Shown here: piece after piece, positions 14,001-27,690 of the stretch | Layout of the letters: every line of letters starts with the position of its first letter | Position numbering within the stretch: the first letter of the stretch is position 1 | Assembly (NCBI GenBank): GCA_037976565.1 | Contig: CP137668.1 | Location: 31,606,264 to 31,670,263 of the forward strand | Reading direction: 5' to 3' | Source: Mesocentrotus franciscanus | Lineage: Eukaryota; Echinodermata; Echinoidea; Camarodonta; Strongylocentrotidae | Length of the DNA: 64,000 nucleotides | Notes under the pieces: model-generated | Seen by the model: the letters and a program-made list of their open reading frames with translations, nothing else | Database searches by the model: none | Told to the model about the DNA's origin: nothing | Program-made: the position numbers and the translations under genes

Positions 14001-14704
14001 GCCAATAACTCAGCCCACTTGAATAGACCTTCGCAAGAGACGATATTAATGAATTGGCCAAATTGTGCCCATATGTCTGTGAGTCGGTCAATATCACTTA
14101 TAAATTAATAAGTTGTACATTTTGTTTTTCTACAAAAAGTAAATAAAATTGATTCGAATGGACAATTTAATTTTTTTTATGGAGATGACATATTGATGGC
14201 TGGTAATTCTGATTATTTTCTTTGTACATTATGATCAATACAAAGATGTATAATTCGGGCTACCTTGGCTTTTCATCAGTCGCTATATGACTGCTAGTAG
14301 CAAAATAACATTCTTCGCGCGCCGCATGCATGGCATGACAACTATTTTTGGCCAAATCCATTGCGGATTAAAAGCGTAATGGATTCGCGTTTTGCTACTT
14401 TTAAATACATTTCTCATAGATCGCCCGGAGGCAAAAATGTATTTTTCTTCATCGCGAAATCCATCTCGTGGAAAACACACGCCAGGGAGTTGGTTTTAAA
14501 AAGTGGGTTATCTTCCTACGGGCTTGCATAGTAATGTGTTGTGCAGGTGGCACGAAATACGAGAACGTTATTGACTTAAAATCGAACATGTTTTTCTCGA
14601 GAATAGAAGGCTACCCGCCATTTGCATAGGGTTAGATGTAAGCTGATAGAAGGGGAAAGAGCGAGGTGGTCGGAGAAAACAGGAGTTCAGAAAAATGGAT
14701 GATA
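5096..14704. other. Long AT-rich region without genes
   Basis: Nothing here supports a gene. Open frames reach at most 110 codons, lie on both strands in about equal number, and have AT-biased composition. Small items noticed are a GATA tract near 7210-7225, A/T homopolymers, a hairpin at 11777-11804 and an inverted repeat at 12969-12987. It is likely intergenic or intronic. Confidence 0.55.
11777..11804. repeat. Perfect 10-bp stem-loop
   Basis: CTAATGTGAG at 11777-11786 is followed by an 8-nt loop and the exact reverse complement CTCACATTAG at 11795-11804. It is too short for a microRNA precursor and no function is claimed. Confidence 0.6.
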
Positions 14705-14707
14705 GAG

Positions 14708-14742
<35 letters not shown>

Positions 14743-14769
14743 GGGGAAATGCGAGAGATGGGGGGGGGG
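14705..14769. repeat. GA microsatellite and G run
   Basis: A GA dinucleotide array at 14706-14741 with one AAA interruption is followed by a purine-rich spacer and a run of G ending near 14769. Frames through it encode only Arg/Glu or Ser/Leu repeats. Confidence 0.9.
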
Positions 14770-17700
14770 CTGCTCCCGAGGTGAAAGCTACTCATTCCCA
14801 TTCGATTCCCATTCTTTGTGTTTGTTCAACATCCTTCATTTTCATAGATTTCCACATTCAGTATACAAGTAAATAAACAAATTGCAAATATAGCAAATAA
14901 TGCGTGCGTGGACTTTTGTTACTATGGTTAAATGTGACATTTTGCAAATATTACGCCCTTGCACCTTCGAACATGTTAATGGTTTTGCTTTTTCTGTAAC
15001 TGAATGCAATTACAGGTCAATGTTCTTATCCGTTATATAGCCCAGTCTGTTACCGCCTATCTGTTTTTCACCCTCGATTACACGCCCCCCCCCCGAAAAC
15101 CGACAAACACATGCACAACCAGCACTCTCTCATTTTCTCAGATTAAGATTCTAATTCATATATTCATATCATGATTAAAATTGCCTTAACCGACAACTTG
15201 CAAAATGAAACTGTAATTGAAACAATTGTGCTGCCTTTGACCTCTACACCCCCACACACAACACACGCACACACTTCACAATAACACACAAAAAACGCAC
15301 AGGAACACAAGCGCACACTGGTCATTAGCTTGCAATGCGCGGCGGACTCGGGAGTTACCAAGTAGCCACAATCTGACAGTTTCATTTTGTCTGTTTTCTC
15401 GTCTCTAAGAGGGTCACTCCTAATGGGGATGGGGGTCTTATTGAATAAAATCGATGCAACCTTTTTCAGATGTTTGGAATTCTTTATTGATTCTCGTTCT
15501 GCATGGCTTCAACGGAGATGGAACCTTGCGTTGACTTCGGCAAAGAATCGGCGGGTGGTCCTACATTGCCTGTATTCTTGAAGAATCAACAGGCCTCTGA
15601 AAGGGTCCATAAATGCCAAGATTTTTATTCATCAGCTATAATAGAAATATTCCAGACATGGGTCGTTTGACACGAATTGTCATCACTATTACGGTGTCAT
15701 TTGCCATACAGTATTCTGAAAAAACGCCAATCGCACACCGTCTCAAAGATGATAATCCTTACGAATTCATTTTTAGTCAGGTTCATTTAATAATTGAATT
15801 GCATAATATCAATTTTGAAGTCATTTCATGATATGATTTTGAAGGTCACACGTCATGCACCATAGTTCTATGTTTGTATTGAGGCTTCCTCAAAGTAAGA
15901 AAACGTAAAGTTTGTCAGTCTATACAATGTCCAATCATCAACATGACCTTTTTCATGTGAAACAGTGTTGCCAAGTGACATTTTTAAAATCAGCAATTCA
16001 TCAATAAGATATGTTTCTGTACTGCTTAAATTAATTGTTGATAGCACTTGGAGGATTTCTTACGTAATACGAGCTGTAAAATGGTGACCTATGTTAAGAA
16101 GATTATCACAATTAACTTGGTAGGAACAGTATTGTACCTTTTTGAAAGATCACGGATTCCATCGAAAGAAGGAAAACAAACAAACAAAATGATGCACAGA
16201 ATGTCTAGAATACAGATTACGGGATTGAGGTCTTTGTAAAGCAAGTATGTGGACAAATTTAGAAGATCTAAAAGAAGATTAAGAGAGAAATTGAAAAGGA
16301 CAACAAGGTAGAGAACCTGATGATTTGCGTAATGGTATTGATTATGTAGCCGCATTCTAAATTCAACTTGGTCAACATCGAACCAATGACATTTTTCAAT
16401 AAAATTCGCGTTACTGTCTACAGACACCTGGCCATCATAAAAGTGAGATAACGACAGATACAATCCCTCAATCAAAAGAAAGACTCGGGTTAAAAAAAAA
16501 ATCTTCAAATAATGTGGCTTACTTATGAAACCTGACAGAAATAATTATAAGTTTTACCCTCTCATGTCACATAAAAGTGAGAAAGTTGTTTATCGACTTT
16601 CCAATGTTTTGTTTCGTATATACTATATAGGGGGACGAATGGGGTTTAACTTTACAGGACTAATGAAGCCGATGGGAGTAATTATGTGTCATAATATGAT
16701 TGTTGTTAAACACGGCTGGATGTTTAACAACATTATTTTATGTCTTATTATTCAATTTTATGACTCACGCTGTCGGTAGGCGTACAAGTGAGTTTAGATA
16801 CGCTTTGTCACTATAGAGGAGACTTGTGTCTGAACGGTATCGTCTCGCGAATTCATCAAAACTATTGGCGACGAGAAAGACACCTCGCGAAAGGTTTGCC
16901 GACGCCGTGCTTCGTTACGAGCGTTTATTCTCGCAGTTCCTTGCTTCTAATCTGATGTTTGGTAATCTATCTCAGTGCTTCTTCTACATTGTTCCCTTTG
17001 TGCGATTAGAGGATATTTTTCTTGCAAGATCCACGTCTTATTCATGTTTTGTGTCAGCTATTTTGTGTCAGGAATCTATTGTCTCTTTTGGATGACAGGC
17101 GAAAGGAGAGAAAGGGTGGGTGGAAGAAAAGAAACGCAGTCAAAAGAGCATCACAGTTTGGAAGTTGAAGTCAAGAAGAGCTTATAGGATCAGCGACAAA
17201 CACGACAAATAACCTATTGAAGGGGCGGACAATGGATATAATGACCGAATACGTCAAGTCAATCGGAGGCCCCGCATCTCACCCCGTTCGCATACCCATC
17301 AAAAATAGCGATTGGAACCACTGCTGGCAGCTGTACCCCTTCTGTGGAAAGCAACTCTTAAGAGGCTTGACAATAACTGGCGAGAAGAAAGTGATCTGAT
17401 CTCTCGCCTACCAATTATCACCTGCTTGATTATGGAGGTGGTCAACCCCTTGTCTTGACGCTGAAGCTTATCGCCGGCCACCCACCACCACTCCACTTCG
17501 CAAAACACCAGGCACCATTCAATGAGAAGGCGCCACCCGGTAGTCCTCTAGTACTTTAATACAGGACCCAACTGGCAGGGGGTTTTGAGGGTGGTTACAA
17601 GATACAGGGATATATCTATTGATATACCATGTCTATCATAGCACACTCCCTGTTTTGTTTTGGAAGTAGGTCTAAATAATTACCATCGCTTGGCTCCAGG

Positions 17701-20700
17701 GGGGTAATTACATATCAAGTCATGTGAAGCTCTGGTTTTTATCGGCCGCATGCTATTGTATCAGCTTTGTATTGACATGTTTCTTCGTCCGAGTTACAGA
17801 ACCAGTGTAAACGGAAATACATTGAGATTTTGATTAATAGAAAAACAGATACGTAGGGCCTATACCATACGTGTATATACATTGTACATGATGTGGTTAC
17901 CAAAATGAGACTGCTGAAATCATGGCTTAAAGGTCGGGTGACATCCAAATATAAGTTGATTTCTGTTGATATGCCGGGCTGCATATATACAACTCATATT
18001 TTGTTATTCACAAATCTAAATATATTTCTTAGATTTTTAAATATTTTTTAAAATAATTTTCTCAGACCTGCTAAGCTCCACCCTAAAACAAAATGCTCCA
18101 GATCTCATTCATCTGGTGACATCATCTGTCAATCATTAGTGAGCTAACAAGATACAGTGGTATGTAGCTTCACCAGAGCTGACCACCTGTTTACAATAGA
18201 CCATATTAATACATGTACCAACATAGGAGTTGCTTTGTCAGACGCGCTGTAGCATCACCGGGAAAAGAAAGGTAATGTGGAGATATTGTATGAAAACAAA
18301 TGCAATTCTTTTGTGAGCATGTGCTGAGCTGGGGGAAGTTACAACAAACTACAGTCTGCAGATTCATCGGCAATTTTAGTATAGCGGTACCTCCTATGCA
18401 GTTGCAAAATTATACAGGATTGACTTGGAAACACGGGGATACATTTGAAGGCTCTGTGATAGAAGATGTGATAAACATGTCACAGCATTTTCTAGCAGTC
18501 GGGCAATATCCTGTAACAACTATTCTGGTAAACGTTTACATAAGTCAAAGCGATTGCAAATTTCGTCTTCTGGGACACATCAAGTATGTCAATTTACATT
18601 CACAGAGATTGTCGTCTTCCCTAACGATTGCCCAGCCAAACACTTCACCTGCCATGCTTTCTACGATGGGGGTTGCATGGAAGGGCATTCAGTTGTACGG
18701 GTCAAAAGCTCATTATATGCTGGCAGACTACAGAATCACCAAGTAATGTTTGGGGACACATCATGCATTTACATGTTCAGCGAAAAGGTGTCCTCTTAGA
18801 GTATACTCGAAATGTCATGCTCTTAAAATAGTGAAGGTCATTATAAGGACGGTTCAACAAGGTCGAAGCCCGCTGTGCAAGATTCAAGAAGTTGTTGGGG
18901 TATTCGGAAAGTGATGTCATCATGTTTCAACAATTTTCCCTATTGGATAGAATGTCTTTGCAAAGCAAATTAATTTATTCGTTCAAAACAGATAGGGAGT
19001 GGGACTTGTGAATATGAGCAGAATATTACATCAAGTTATTGCCTTTGAAGTAGCGGAAAAATAAAGTTTAGTATCAATCAGGGTTGCTGTTCACTTATGA
19101 AATAAGGTCGTTGTCTTAATGATTGTCATTATATTATGCACAGCAAGTGTACTCGAAATATGATATGAAATTTAGTAATTTGTATGTACTTTCTCTTAAA
19201 TATCCACTTAGATCTTGGTACCCCATTGTGACAATAGTCTTTGATGATGATTTTCAACAATATAACACATGTCGCTAAATTTCTCATGGTTGAAATTAGT
19301 AAAATGAATATGAGACTTCATTGCGATTTTCAAAAAAGATAACTCAACATCTTCGTGAGATAGTATAATGAAATGTTCTAGTACGTTTAGCTTTGGGAAA
19401 CTCTTTTATAGACATATTAAGCAAAATGTTCATACAAAGGTAGAATTGGGCCTTATAACAATCTGTTTACTTCGGTGTTACCTTGACAAAGTGGAAATTC
19501 CGTGTCTGTGAACCAACGAGGTAATTTGTAAGCAGACGACACAGCACGGTTCAAGCAGCATCATGCATGCACACATAGTTTCGTACACAACTTTTGGCGC
19601 CAATTCTTGAGTGCGTTAAACTCAGAAGAAGAATCGTCCCTGTCTACTTCTGCCCGAGAAGCATAAACACACTTCTCCGCGAGCATTAAACGTAGAATTG
19701 CAAAAGGATGAGGGGAGAGAGAATGAGAGGGGGAAACCCTTCGTATGCTGAGTGGAGAGATCGAGGGGGGCTCCCTCTTGTTCACTCACTACTCACTAAA
19801 ATTTGCAGACGGTTAAACAACGTGCTCCCTACTTGAATATTATGCGCATCTTCTCGTTGTGCACAGCCTCACCTTTTTAACCCCGTCAAAGCGCGGCGGC
19901 TATTGCGTGTCGTGGCTGAAGGGTAATGCTGGAGACTCAAGTTGCAATTAGTTATGCGTTTGCCAGCTGCATTCTCCGAGAGCGTGTGGCACAGAAAACG
20001 AGGGAAAAGGGTAAAACAAAAGCAGCAGGTTCTGGAGTAGGGTGTCCTTGGGATTTCCAAATGAAGGGCAGGAACGGCGGCTCCTTACGTCAGGACTGTG
20101 CATATTTGAAGAAGGCAACTGTGTACAGTTATCAAATCTTCAACTTCTGATGGTGTTTGTTAGGCCGTGATTGAAATATATAGAATAACGTCAAAGTAAA
20201 TGTATATATTGTAAACAGCTATTCGCGTAATCTAGTTGCAACTTTCTAATTATGGTAGAAACTGCATTCCCACACAGAATGTCTTAACATGGAGAGTTAC
20301 AACCACCCCCTCCCCTCCTCGTTTTCCTCCTCGGTAATTCAGATCCATTAACTTATACATTTCCAACTAAAAATAGTATACATGGTTGGGTATAATAATT
20401 CAATCTCTTTCGTTATATAATTTATGTAGAATGACTATCCATTTATTTTCACTTAGTGCCACTATTGTGAGTGAGAGAGAGAGAGGCGGATGATAGCTTG
20501 ATCAAGGGTAAGGAATGAAAGAAAAGGAAATTGAATCCGGAATGAAGAGGCAAACGTCATTAACAAAGAGAAGTCATTAATTAAGTTGTCTTGTAAAAAA
20601 AAAAGGTCGAGGCAGAGACGTGAAGACATAAGGTATTAACAAAATAACAGAACATTACATGGGATGACGTGAGAAGGGGCGGATGAAGGTCATGGCAGTT

Positions 20701-21893
20701 AAATAATATATTAGGAACACATAATCCGAGAGAGGGAGAGATAGGGAGACCAAAGTACATGCACCTCCAAACTCTTATCCATGTTCATGTTCAATTACCG
20801 CCGCCGATCCGTCTTTAACCACCGAACCTGTTCCACCCTGTCTGCGGCCCGCTCTGGGCACCATTCGGCACAAGGGTGCAGCCAAGATCAACCAGATCAC
20901 GTTACTTCCACCATATTTTGTGGCATGCATCTTTCAGTAAATCGCGTGGTAATGCCATGCCTCGCTTGACCCTCTCAAATTAAAGGGACTTATCCTGTCA
21001 AGCACCTGACTACTAAATGGTTTCAAAAAATAAAAAATACATGTAGAATTAAAAAAAATATTGTGTGTCTGTTATTTTGTGCCGTAAATTTGTCTTAGCA
21101 TGTGCGACAGATGAAACGAATACTCATTAATGCCCGTTGCACGCGAGGCGCCATTTGCTTGGCGTAGGACTGCGTCAATGACTGGTGAGGTCTTTGAAGT
21201 GCCATGTGAGAGTGACATCGTACACTCAAACCTAAGTGACTGTATAAATGAACAGCGCAATATTGCGTTAAAACACTGGCGTAAGGGAAAATTGCCTTCA
21301 CCATGTTAACGGACTTGATTAGTGCAGGTATTAGCGCAATGTAAACAGTGCCTCGTGTTTCACGAGCATAATATAAATCGTCTTCTAATCAATTGCTTTC
21401 AATCCCCTTGATTGAAAATATCCGTTCATACTATGCATATGTATGACCATGTAGTTAAGTTGCGATACGATATGCACCTAATATATAGAAACATTCGCTT
21501 AATATGCGGAGCATTTGTGTTCGTTTCTAGACTAATACCTGATTGTCAACGAAAGCAAATAAAACAGAAAACCGGCTGATTCCTTGCGTCAACGTCCCAA
21601 TCTCGATTACGGTCAATCGGAATGACTTGTTAGACTTGTCACAAACGGTTACTGTCTTCTTCCTTCAATAAAATAGCAAACTATTTGGGGTAACGACTGG
21701 GCAGGAGGATGGAAATTGACGGCTGCAATTGGTGTAACGGGCTAAGGTCAAGCCTGCCAGGAAGAAATAAGAGAGCGCAGTTTATTGCCATTATTCTAGA
21801 CGCTCCTCATGATTTGCCTGGTTATCTCTCACGGGCCTATTATAAGAAACGGGTGAGATGCACTCTAGCGATCAACTATTCAGTGAAATTTAG

Positions 21894-21901
<8 letters not shown>
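14770..21901. other. Non-coding region with CpG-richer patches
   Basis: No gene is supported. Two patches are visibly richer in CG dinucleotides than their surroundings: about 16835-16945 and about 19640-20060. They could be exonic or regulatory, but no start codon, splice site or protein resemblance could be tied to them. A 139-codon minus frame (16508-16089) and a 148-codon plus frame (18300-18746) are the longest that are not low-complexity. Neither has recognisable content. A CA-rich tract lies at about 15250-15300. Confidence 0.5.
16701..16732. repeat. Perfect 12-bp stem-loop
   Basis: TGTTGTTAAACA at 16701-16712 and its exact reverse complement TGTTTAACAACA at 16721-16732 flank an 8-nt loop (CGGCTGGA). 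No transcription signal surrounds it. Confidence 0.65.
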
Positions 21902-21926
<25 letters not shown>

Positions 21927-22020
21927 TCAACATCAGAGAGACACAACAAACCGGAGAAAGACAGAGACAGATAGGGAGAGACGAACAGAGACAATGAGAG
22001 AGAAAGAGAAAGAGAGATAA
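21902..22020. repeat. GA microsatellite with purine-rich extension
   Basis: A pure GA array at 21902-21926 continues as an imperfect GA/AGAC purine-rich tract to about 22020. Confidence 0.9.
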
Positions 22021-25000
22021 CTAAGAGGGAGATGGGAGATGAGATTACCCTTACTATGTCTAAAAGTTATTTTGAGCTACATGTTACCTTTATGGTGATA
22101 TTGAAAAGTAAACATCATTACATTTTCATCGATGTACTATTAGTGGTAGCAAATGGCTCGTAAATCAAAGGCTAATTATGGCAAGATTGTTTCAGATTTG
22201 TTTCTCATGATGTTAGGGTAATGACTGGGAGGGAATTCATAAGCAATTGAGTGGGAGGAGATAGGTAATAAATAGGATACTGACAAGCAATAGGGATAGT
22301 TATTATGATAAGTAAACAAAATAAGCGATAAATTGAGAGGACTGGAGACGATTATGTAAAAAAAAAGGTAATCATCACTGGTCGTTATAGGTAATACGCG
22401 AAAAAATTTAGCAAAACCTCGAAAGGAAAAGAGGAAGAGATGATGTAAAACAGAAAAGAAAATATTTGCAGTACAGTTAGAGAGGAGGCAAATATGGCGA
22501 TGAAATGAGGACGAGAAATAAGGGGATATAAAGACTTTAGCAAATCATTGCCAAAGCCATTTTACACAGTAAACGATCGCCCATAACACGGCTATTCTCG
22601 AAGTATTCTCCAAAACCGATCAATTTTCAGAAAGGCAATATCAAGTCCTGCCATTAAAGACGAAATCTTCAACTATACTAATGAATAACTCGTTCTTCAG
22701 GTGCTCACGTTCCACATTCCCATAGTGGTTCAAGAAATATGGCGAATACCCGTCTTTGCAACTCGAAATATTAATGCCTCCAACAATTATTGGAGGACAC
22801 AAGATTGGTCATCGGATAGTTTTAACAGGAAATGACAGCATCTCATTTCGGCCGAGAGTGGAGACTTATACCATTGTGAGGCAGCTTGATTTCAGTGTTT
22901 AATTATTGCACTGGAGAAAATGGTGCTGGCTGCGATTCTGGAATTCAAGAGAGAGGGAGAGATAGAGACAAAGGAAGTAAGAAGATGGCCTTACATCTTC
23001 CGTACTCATTGACTTTACGTTGGAGAACCAGCTGCTTAATGGAAATCTGACTCATGCCCAATTAGTTGTTAAGAAATCTAAAATAGTTTGAAGTTATTTA
23101 CGTTGTAGTTTCCTTCATTCGGAAACAATACAATACTTTAAAACTGTAAATGAGTGGTCTTCAATCGTCATGTAGGCTTATCAATGTTAAATGTACATAT
23201 GTTAATGTATCTTGTGTCGCTTCTGCTAACACTTCTGCAATCTCCACCACATTCACATAAGTTTGTTACTTAGATATCTATCTATTAGATATCAACAGGG
23301 AAATGGTACAGAGAAACTCCTCTGCTACTGGTATGCCAATCCATTTTATGTCGATAATACTGCCCATATTTAGGGTTTATAAATCACTAGGTGAGGATCC
23401 TGAATGTTTTGGATCCAAACATATCGCTGTTTAATAGTCTAAAAGTAACAGAAGAAAAATTATCCGTAAGGATCAAATTTGTTTATCGCAGCTCAATTAT
23501 GATAATTTTATTTTTACATAAATCTATACATAAATCTTGTTAACCGCTAGATAATGATAATTCATAAACATATATACAAGACGTACACAAACGGAAGAAA
23601 AACTAGAAATGAGAGTAGAAGGAGAATTGTGGTCGTGTCCAATTTCAGCTCATAATAATTGGTCTCATATTTCAAGAAGCGGGGTAAGAGAGGGTGACAT
23701 TGCCCCCTAAGTATAAAGTCATTTGTTGGTTTTTGATTGATGTGCACCTCATGGGCTAAGTGACTCTTTGGCTGCGGTTAAATTATATGAGATAGCCATA
23801 TATTCCGTATTAATAATTAAACACATATTGATTTCAATACGTTCTAAGTGAAAAATCATTTTGTTCATTGATGATACTAGAGAGAGAGAGAGAGATGAGA
23901 GGAAAACTGACATCGCAATATTCTGGTAACACTTTTTATCACGCCAAAAAGAAAACATGATTGCCACAAAGAGAATACAAATAGTTATATTAGGGTGCAT
24001 TGCAAAGTTGGAAGATACAATGTCTGCATCTTTTATTTCAGTTCCAGTTCTCTCGAGTGTTGTAACATTATAGACCTATCATACTCACAGTGGATACTCA
24101 TAGGTGATAATTGAGTGTGTTTTCAGATCCTCAGAAAAGATAGGGGAAGATAGAGAGGGAGGATGAAGAAACAAGGGAGAAAGAGAAATATAGAAGAAGA
24201 AAAATGAGTAATGGAGGAGGAGCGATGAGAGGAGGGAAGGAGGAGGAGCGATGAGAGGAGGGAAGGAGGAGGAGGAGGAGGTGGAGGTGGTGCTCTACAT
24301 GTACCTGTATGTATAGGGTCATGACCATCAAATGGGTGGGCTTGTTCAATAGTCTCCACTTGAATTTATGAAGAAAAACTGGGAACTGTACCTAAGTAAA
24401 CGTTTGGCTACCACAACAAGAGGGCAAATTAAGCTTTTCTATAAGAGTTTTCTGGAGGAAAAAAAAAAATCTTGCCAAGGCGGTGAACAACAGGGTATAA
24501 AACTCTGAAGGCCGGATCTGGGTTTGACCCCTTTTCAAATCAGTAAATGACTCCAAAATGCCCCAGGAGAAATTGAACAAAAGCTACGCTGTACTTTCAA
24601 CTCAAAGCACCCTTTTTCGCAATTTCTGCCAAAAGTAAAATTGTAACTTTTAGTATCTATCTCTCTCGAGTGCAGCGACTTCTATTTTGCCAAACGTTAA
24701 CTTATTGAAATACATACTATAGTCATAATATTTAAGATCTGCCATTGTTTTCCTTTTGTACCCCCAAAACCCTTCTCCTCCCTATCTCTCTATCTCTCTC
24801 TCCCCCTCTCTCTTTCTCTCTCTTCACTCTATTCTCATAGAGAGCTTCTTACGTTGCTATTGCAAAAGTCAAATGCGTAAAGTAGGTAATCATTTTAAAG
24901 ACAACTACCCTTACCGCTAACATCATAAATCCATATCGAGACGAGTTTTCTATTTTTATATCTATGTTTAGTGGTTTACTCCACTTGTTACTCATCATGT

Positions 25001-25591
25001 AGGTCTATTCTACGTCAATTTATTGGATTTATTTCAATTTTTCGTTTAAAAAGTTAGCATAACCCAAAAGGAGAAAATCAATTTGTATAAATGGACTCTA
25101 AGAAACTACCATGCATTTCCTCACCGTCAGTGACAGCATATAATAATACACATCTCTTTGACGCTGTGATCGTCACATAATACATCTCAGGAATGCCTCC
25201 TTGATGATCACAAATCTCCAACGTCTTGAGTAAGGACTAGCTGTTGAGGTCCGTGAGTATCGATCATGTAATGGCACCTGTAGTCGGGGGTGACTAACCC
25301 CTCTGCCTATTTATTCATGCAAAAAGACACGATGCGTCAAGCGCATGGGAGAATGGTGACCAATTACTCATTCTCGCCTAAATTCATGTAGGCCTACGTG
25401 CCCACCGACCTACATGTACATGTACATGTACATGTTGTGGTCATCATTATTGATGCAAGTCGTAATAATATGCTGCAACCGGGATGCCCAGCACTATGAC
25501 GAGGGTACAGTAGACAGCTAATCGAAGTTTAAACCCTCTATTTCGTTTTGGTTGTCACTGTCACAATTACAAGATAATGAAGATCGAATAT
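22021..25591. other. Non-coding region with purine tracts
   Basis: No gene is supported. It holds GA tracts near 23880-23895 and 24130-24290. The second includes a tandem copy of a roughly 27-bp GAG-rich unit at about 24213-24265. A CT-rich tract lies at about 24780-24832. Confidence 0.55.
25411..25435. repeat. ACATGT palindromic microsatellite
   Basis: Four tandem copies of the self-complementary hexamer TACATG form a fully palindromic run, able to form a cruciform. Confidence 0.85.
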
Positions 25592-25635
25592 GAGCACAAT
25601 GGTAATGATGATGAAGTGGTGGTTGTGATGATGAT

Positions 25636-25670
<35 letters not shown>

Positions 25671-26125
25671 AAAAATGGCGATGATGATGTTGATGATGAT
25701 ATGATGATGATGATGATGATGATGACAAAAATGGCGATGATGATGTTGATGATGATGATGATAAAGATGGTGATGATGATGATGATGATGATGATAATGA
25801 TGATAATTATATTAGTGCTGCCGAGGATGAGGATGATGATGGTGGTAATACTTATGATGAGGGGGAGGAGGAGGAGAAGGAGGAGGCAGTTGAAGATTAT
25901 AGTCGAAAGATTGTGATGATGATAATGATGATGATGCTAATGATAATGTTGCACACGACGGTGGTGATGATGATGTGTGATGATAATGATAACGGTGCTG
26001 GTGTTGATGTTGATGATGGTGATAATGATTATGATCAGGAGGAGGGGGGGGGCTGATGATAATGGTGACAGTGAAGAGGACAATGGTGAAGACGGGGATG
26101 ATGATGATGATAATGATACAAAGCA
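25592..26125. repeat. Large imperfect GAT (TGA/ATG) array
   Basis: Over 500 bp are dominated by GAT triplets. Variant units (GTT, AAA, GGT, GAG) break the array into a higher-order pattern: 'aaaatggcgatgatgatgtt' recurs about 57 bp apart near 25670 and 25727. A GGAGGA block sits at 25861-25887 and a G run at 26042-26052. Frames through it encode poly-Met, poly-Asp or poly-His and are not genes. Confidence 0.9.
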
Positions 26126-27459
26126 TCGAAAGATGACAATAATTAATCAAAACCCTGTAAATAGATCACTAGTTATTGATTTAAAAGTGTTGAAAAATAG
26201 TTCTTATCCAAACCAGAGGTAGTTTAACATTGACGGCGATGCATTGATTTTGTATCACACATTACATGTGGGTTTGTCAAAAGAAATAGATCGGTGATGA
26301 TGATAATAATAATAAGAGTCATAAATCATAAGAATCAAGGATGACAAGAATTCATTAATACTCTCTCTATATAACACTAATTATTCATTATACAATTTCG
26401 AAATGGTTTTTAACCAAACCGCAGGTAGTCTAATATTGCAGGCGATTTATTGATTTTGGTACCGCACGTGTTGTGGGAGTTTTAAGTGAAAGGATGTGAA
26501 TACTGGGCAACCAGTGGTGAATGTTATTACCAACACGTTTTAAAATCTTATCAACATGCATGGACATGAGCTTTCAGACTTGCTCACGTGAAATAAAGGT
26601 AGACCACCGCTTTAGCAAGGCATTGCAATGGATAAGGGGGCAATCATATCCTTAAAGCTAATATGGGGTTCTTGTAATGGAATTGCTTCTCAAGATAAAC
26701 TGTCCTTAAAAATTTTTCAAAATGGACTTATATCACCAAGAGAGCGGTAGTATGGAAAACAAAAACAAAGAAAAAGAAACGAAATGACAACGACAACATT
26801 ACCAACAATAACAATACATGTATCATCAAACTAACTCTTTAAACAAAAAAAACGTGCCAGAAATTGCATATTTAAAGCAAATAACAAACCAACAACAACA
26901 CTGAAACACATCCATGTATCTTCATATCGGGCAGCTAATGTCAAGCATTGGATCAGGACTATATAAGCTCGATTTCCCTATCTGTCTTAGCCAACTACTC
27001 GGATAAAATACAATTTTGCATCGAAGTCATGCGGCATATATCAAGAATAAGTAGAAACTGTGGGAACTATCTTTGTCATTGCGGGAACCCAAGATTTATC
27101 ACCAGCAAACTACTGCTACATAAAACCCAGGCCATTTACATAATCGTTATTTCTTCTGCCACTTTCGTCATAACCGATGTGTGAGAGTGAGAGAGGATAG
27201 TAATCACAACGAAGGAAAACACTCGAAAGTAATCGAGAAAACAAAAAGCAAAGGAAACAAATAAAATCTAAGGAGTATATAAGGAAGAGATCGTGGGGAG
27301 AGAAAAAAACCACAAGTATAGATATTGCGGTTGCGGTAAACATAGCGCCCCATGTATAGGGCAATTACCGCTGTGGGGAGGGCAATGGGGCCCGTTCGTG
27401 TGACAAAATTAGTGGCGTTAATATGATATTGATAAGATCGTAATGTTTATAATCTCACA
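26126..27459. other. Non-coding stretch
   Basis: AT-rich sequence with no supported gene or mobile element. Short AAC/CAA-rich patches occur near 26760-26910. Confidence 0.5.
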
Positions 27460-27622
27460 GAGATTTGGGGGGGGGGACATAGATAAATTAAAGGAGTGGA
27501 TGAGGGTGAAAATAAGGGGAAATTCGGAGAAGGGGGAAGAAGAGAGAGAAAGTTTGAGAGAGAGAGAGAGAAATGGGAGAGGAGAGGAGGAGGGAAGAGA
27601 GACAAGAAAAAAGAGAGAGAGA

Positions 27623-27684
<62 letters not shown>

Positions 27685-27690
27685 GAGAGA
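27460..27690. repeat. Compound GA / GT microsatellite
   Basis: A G run at about 27467-27475 precedes GA-rich sequence. The core at 27612-27690 is GA, then a pure GT block (about 27622-27640), then GA again. The 126-, 89- and 75-codon frames over it are repeat translations. Confidence 0.9.

Noticed and set aside
15387..15581. 64-codon plus frame after a good pyrimidine tract and AG
   Set aside because: The peptide is not recognisable, no donor is found and codon use resembles the background. The acceptor alone is not enough.
16089..16508. 139-codon minus frame with hydrophobic segments
   Set aside because: AT-rich codons, no motif and no start or splice context. Hydrophobic Leu/Phe/Ile content is expected from AT-rich DNA.
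18300..18746. 148-codon plus frame
   Set aside because: No domain, no clear splice signals, and overlapping frames of similar length on the same strand. It could be a decayed repeat, but there is no evidence for coding.
25701..26222. Poly-Met and poly-His/Asp frames
   Set aside because: They are readings of the GAT array on both strands.
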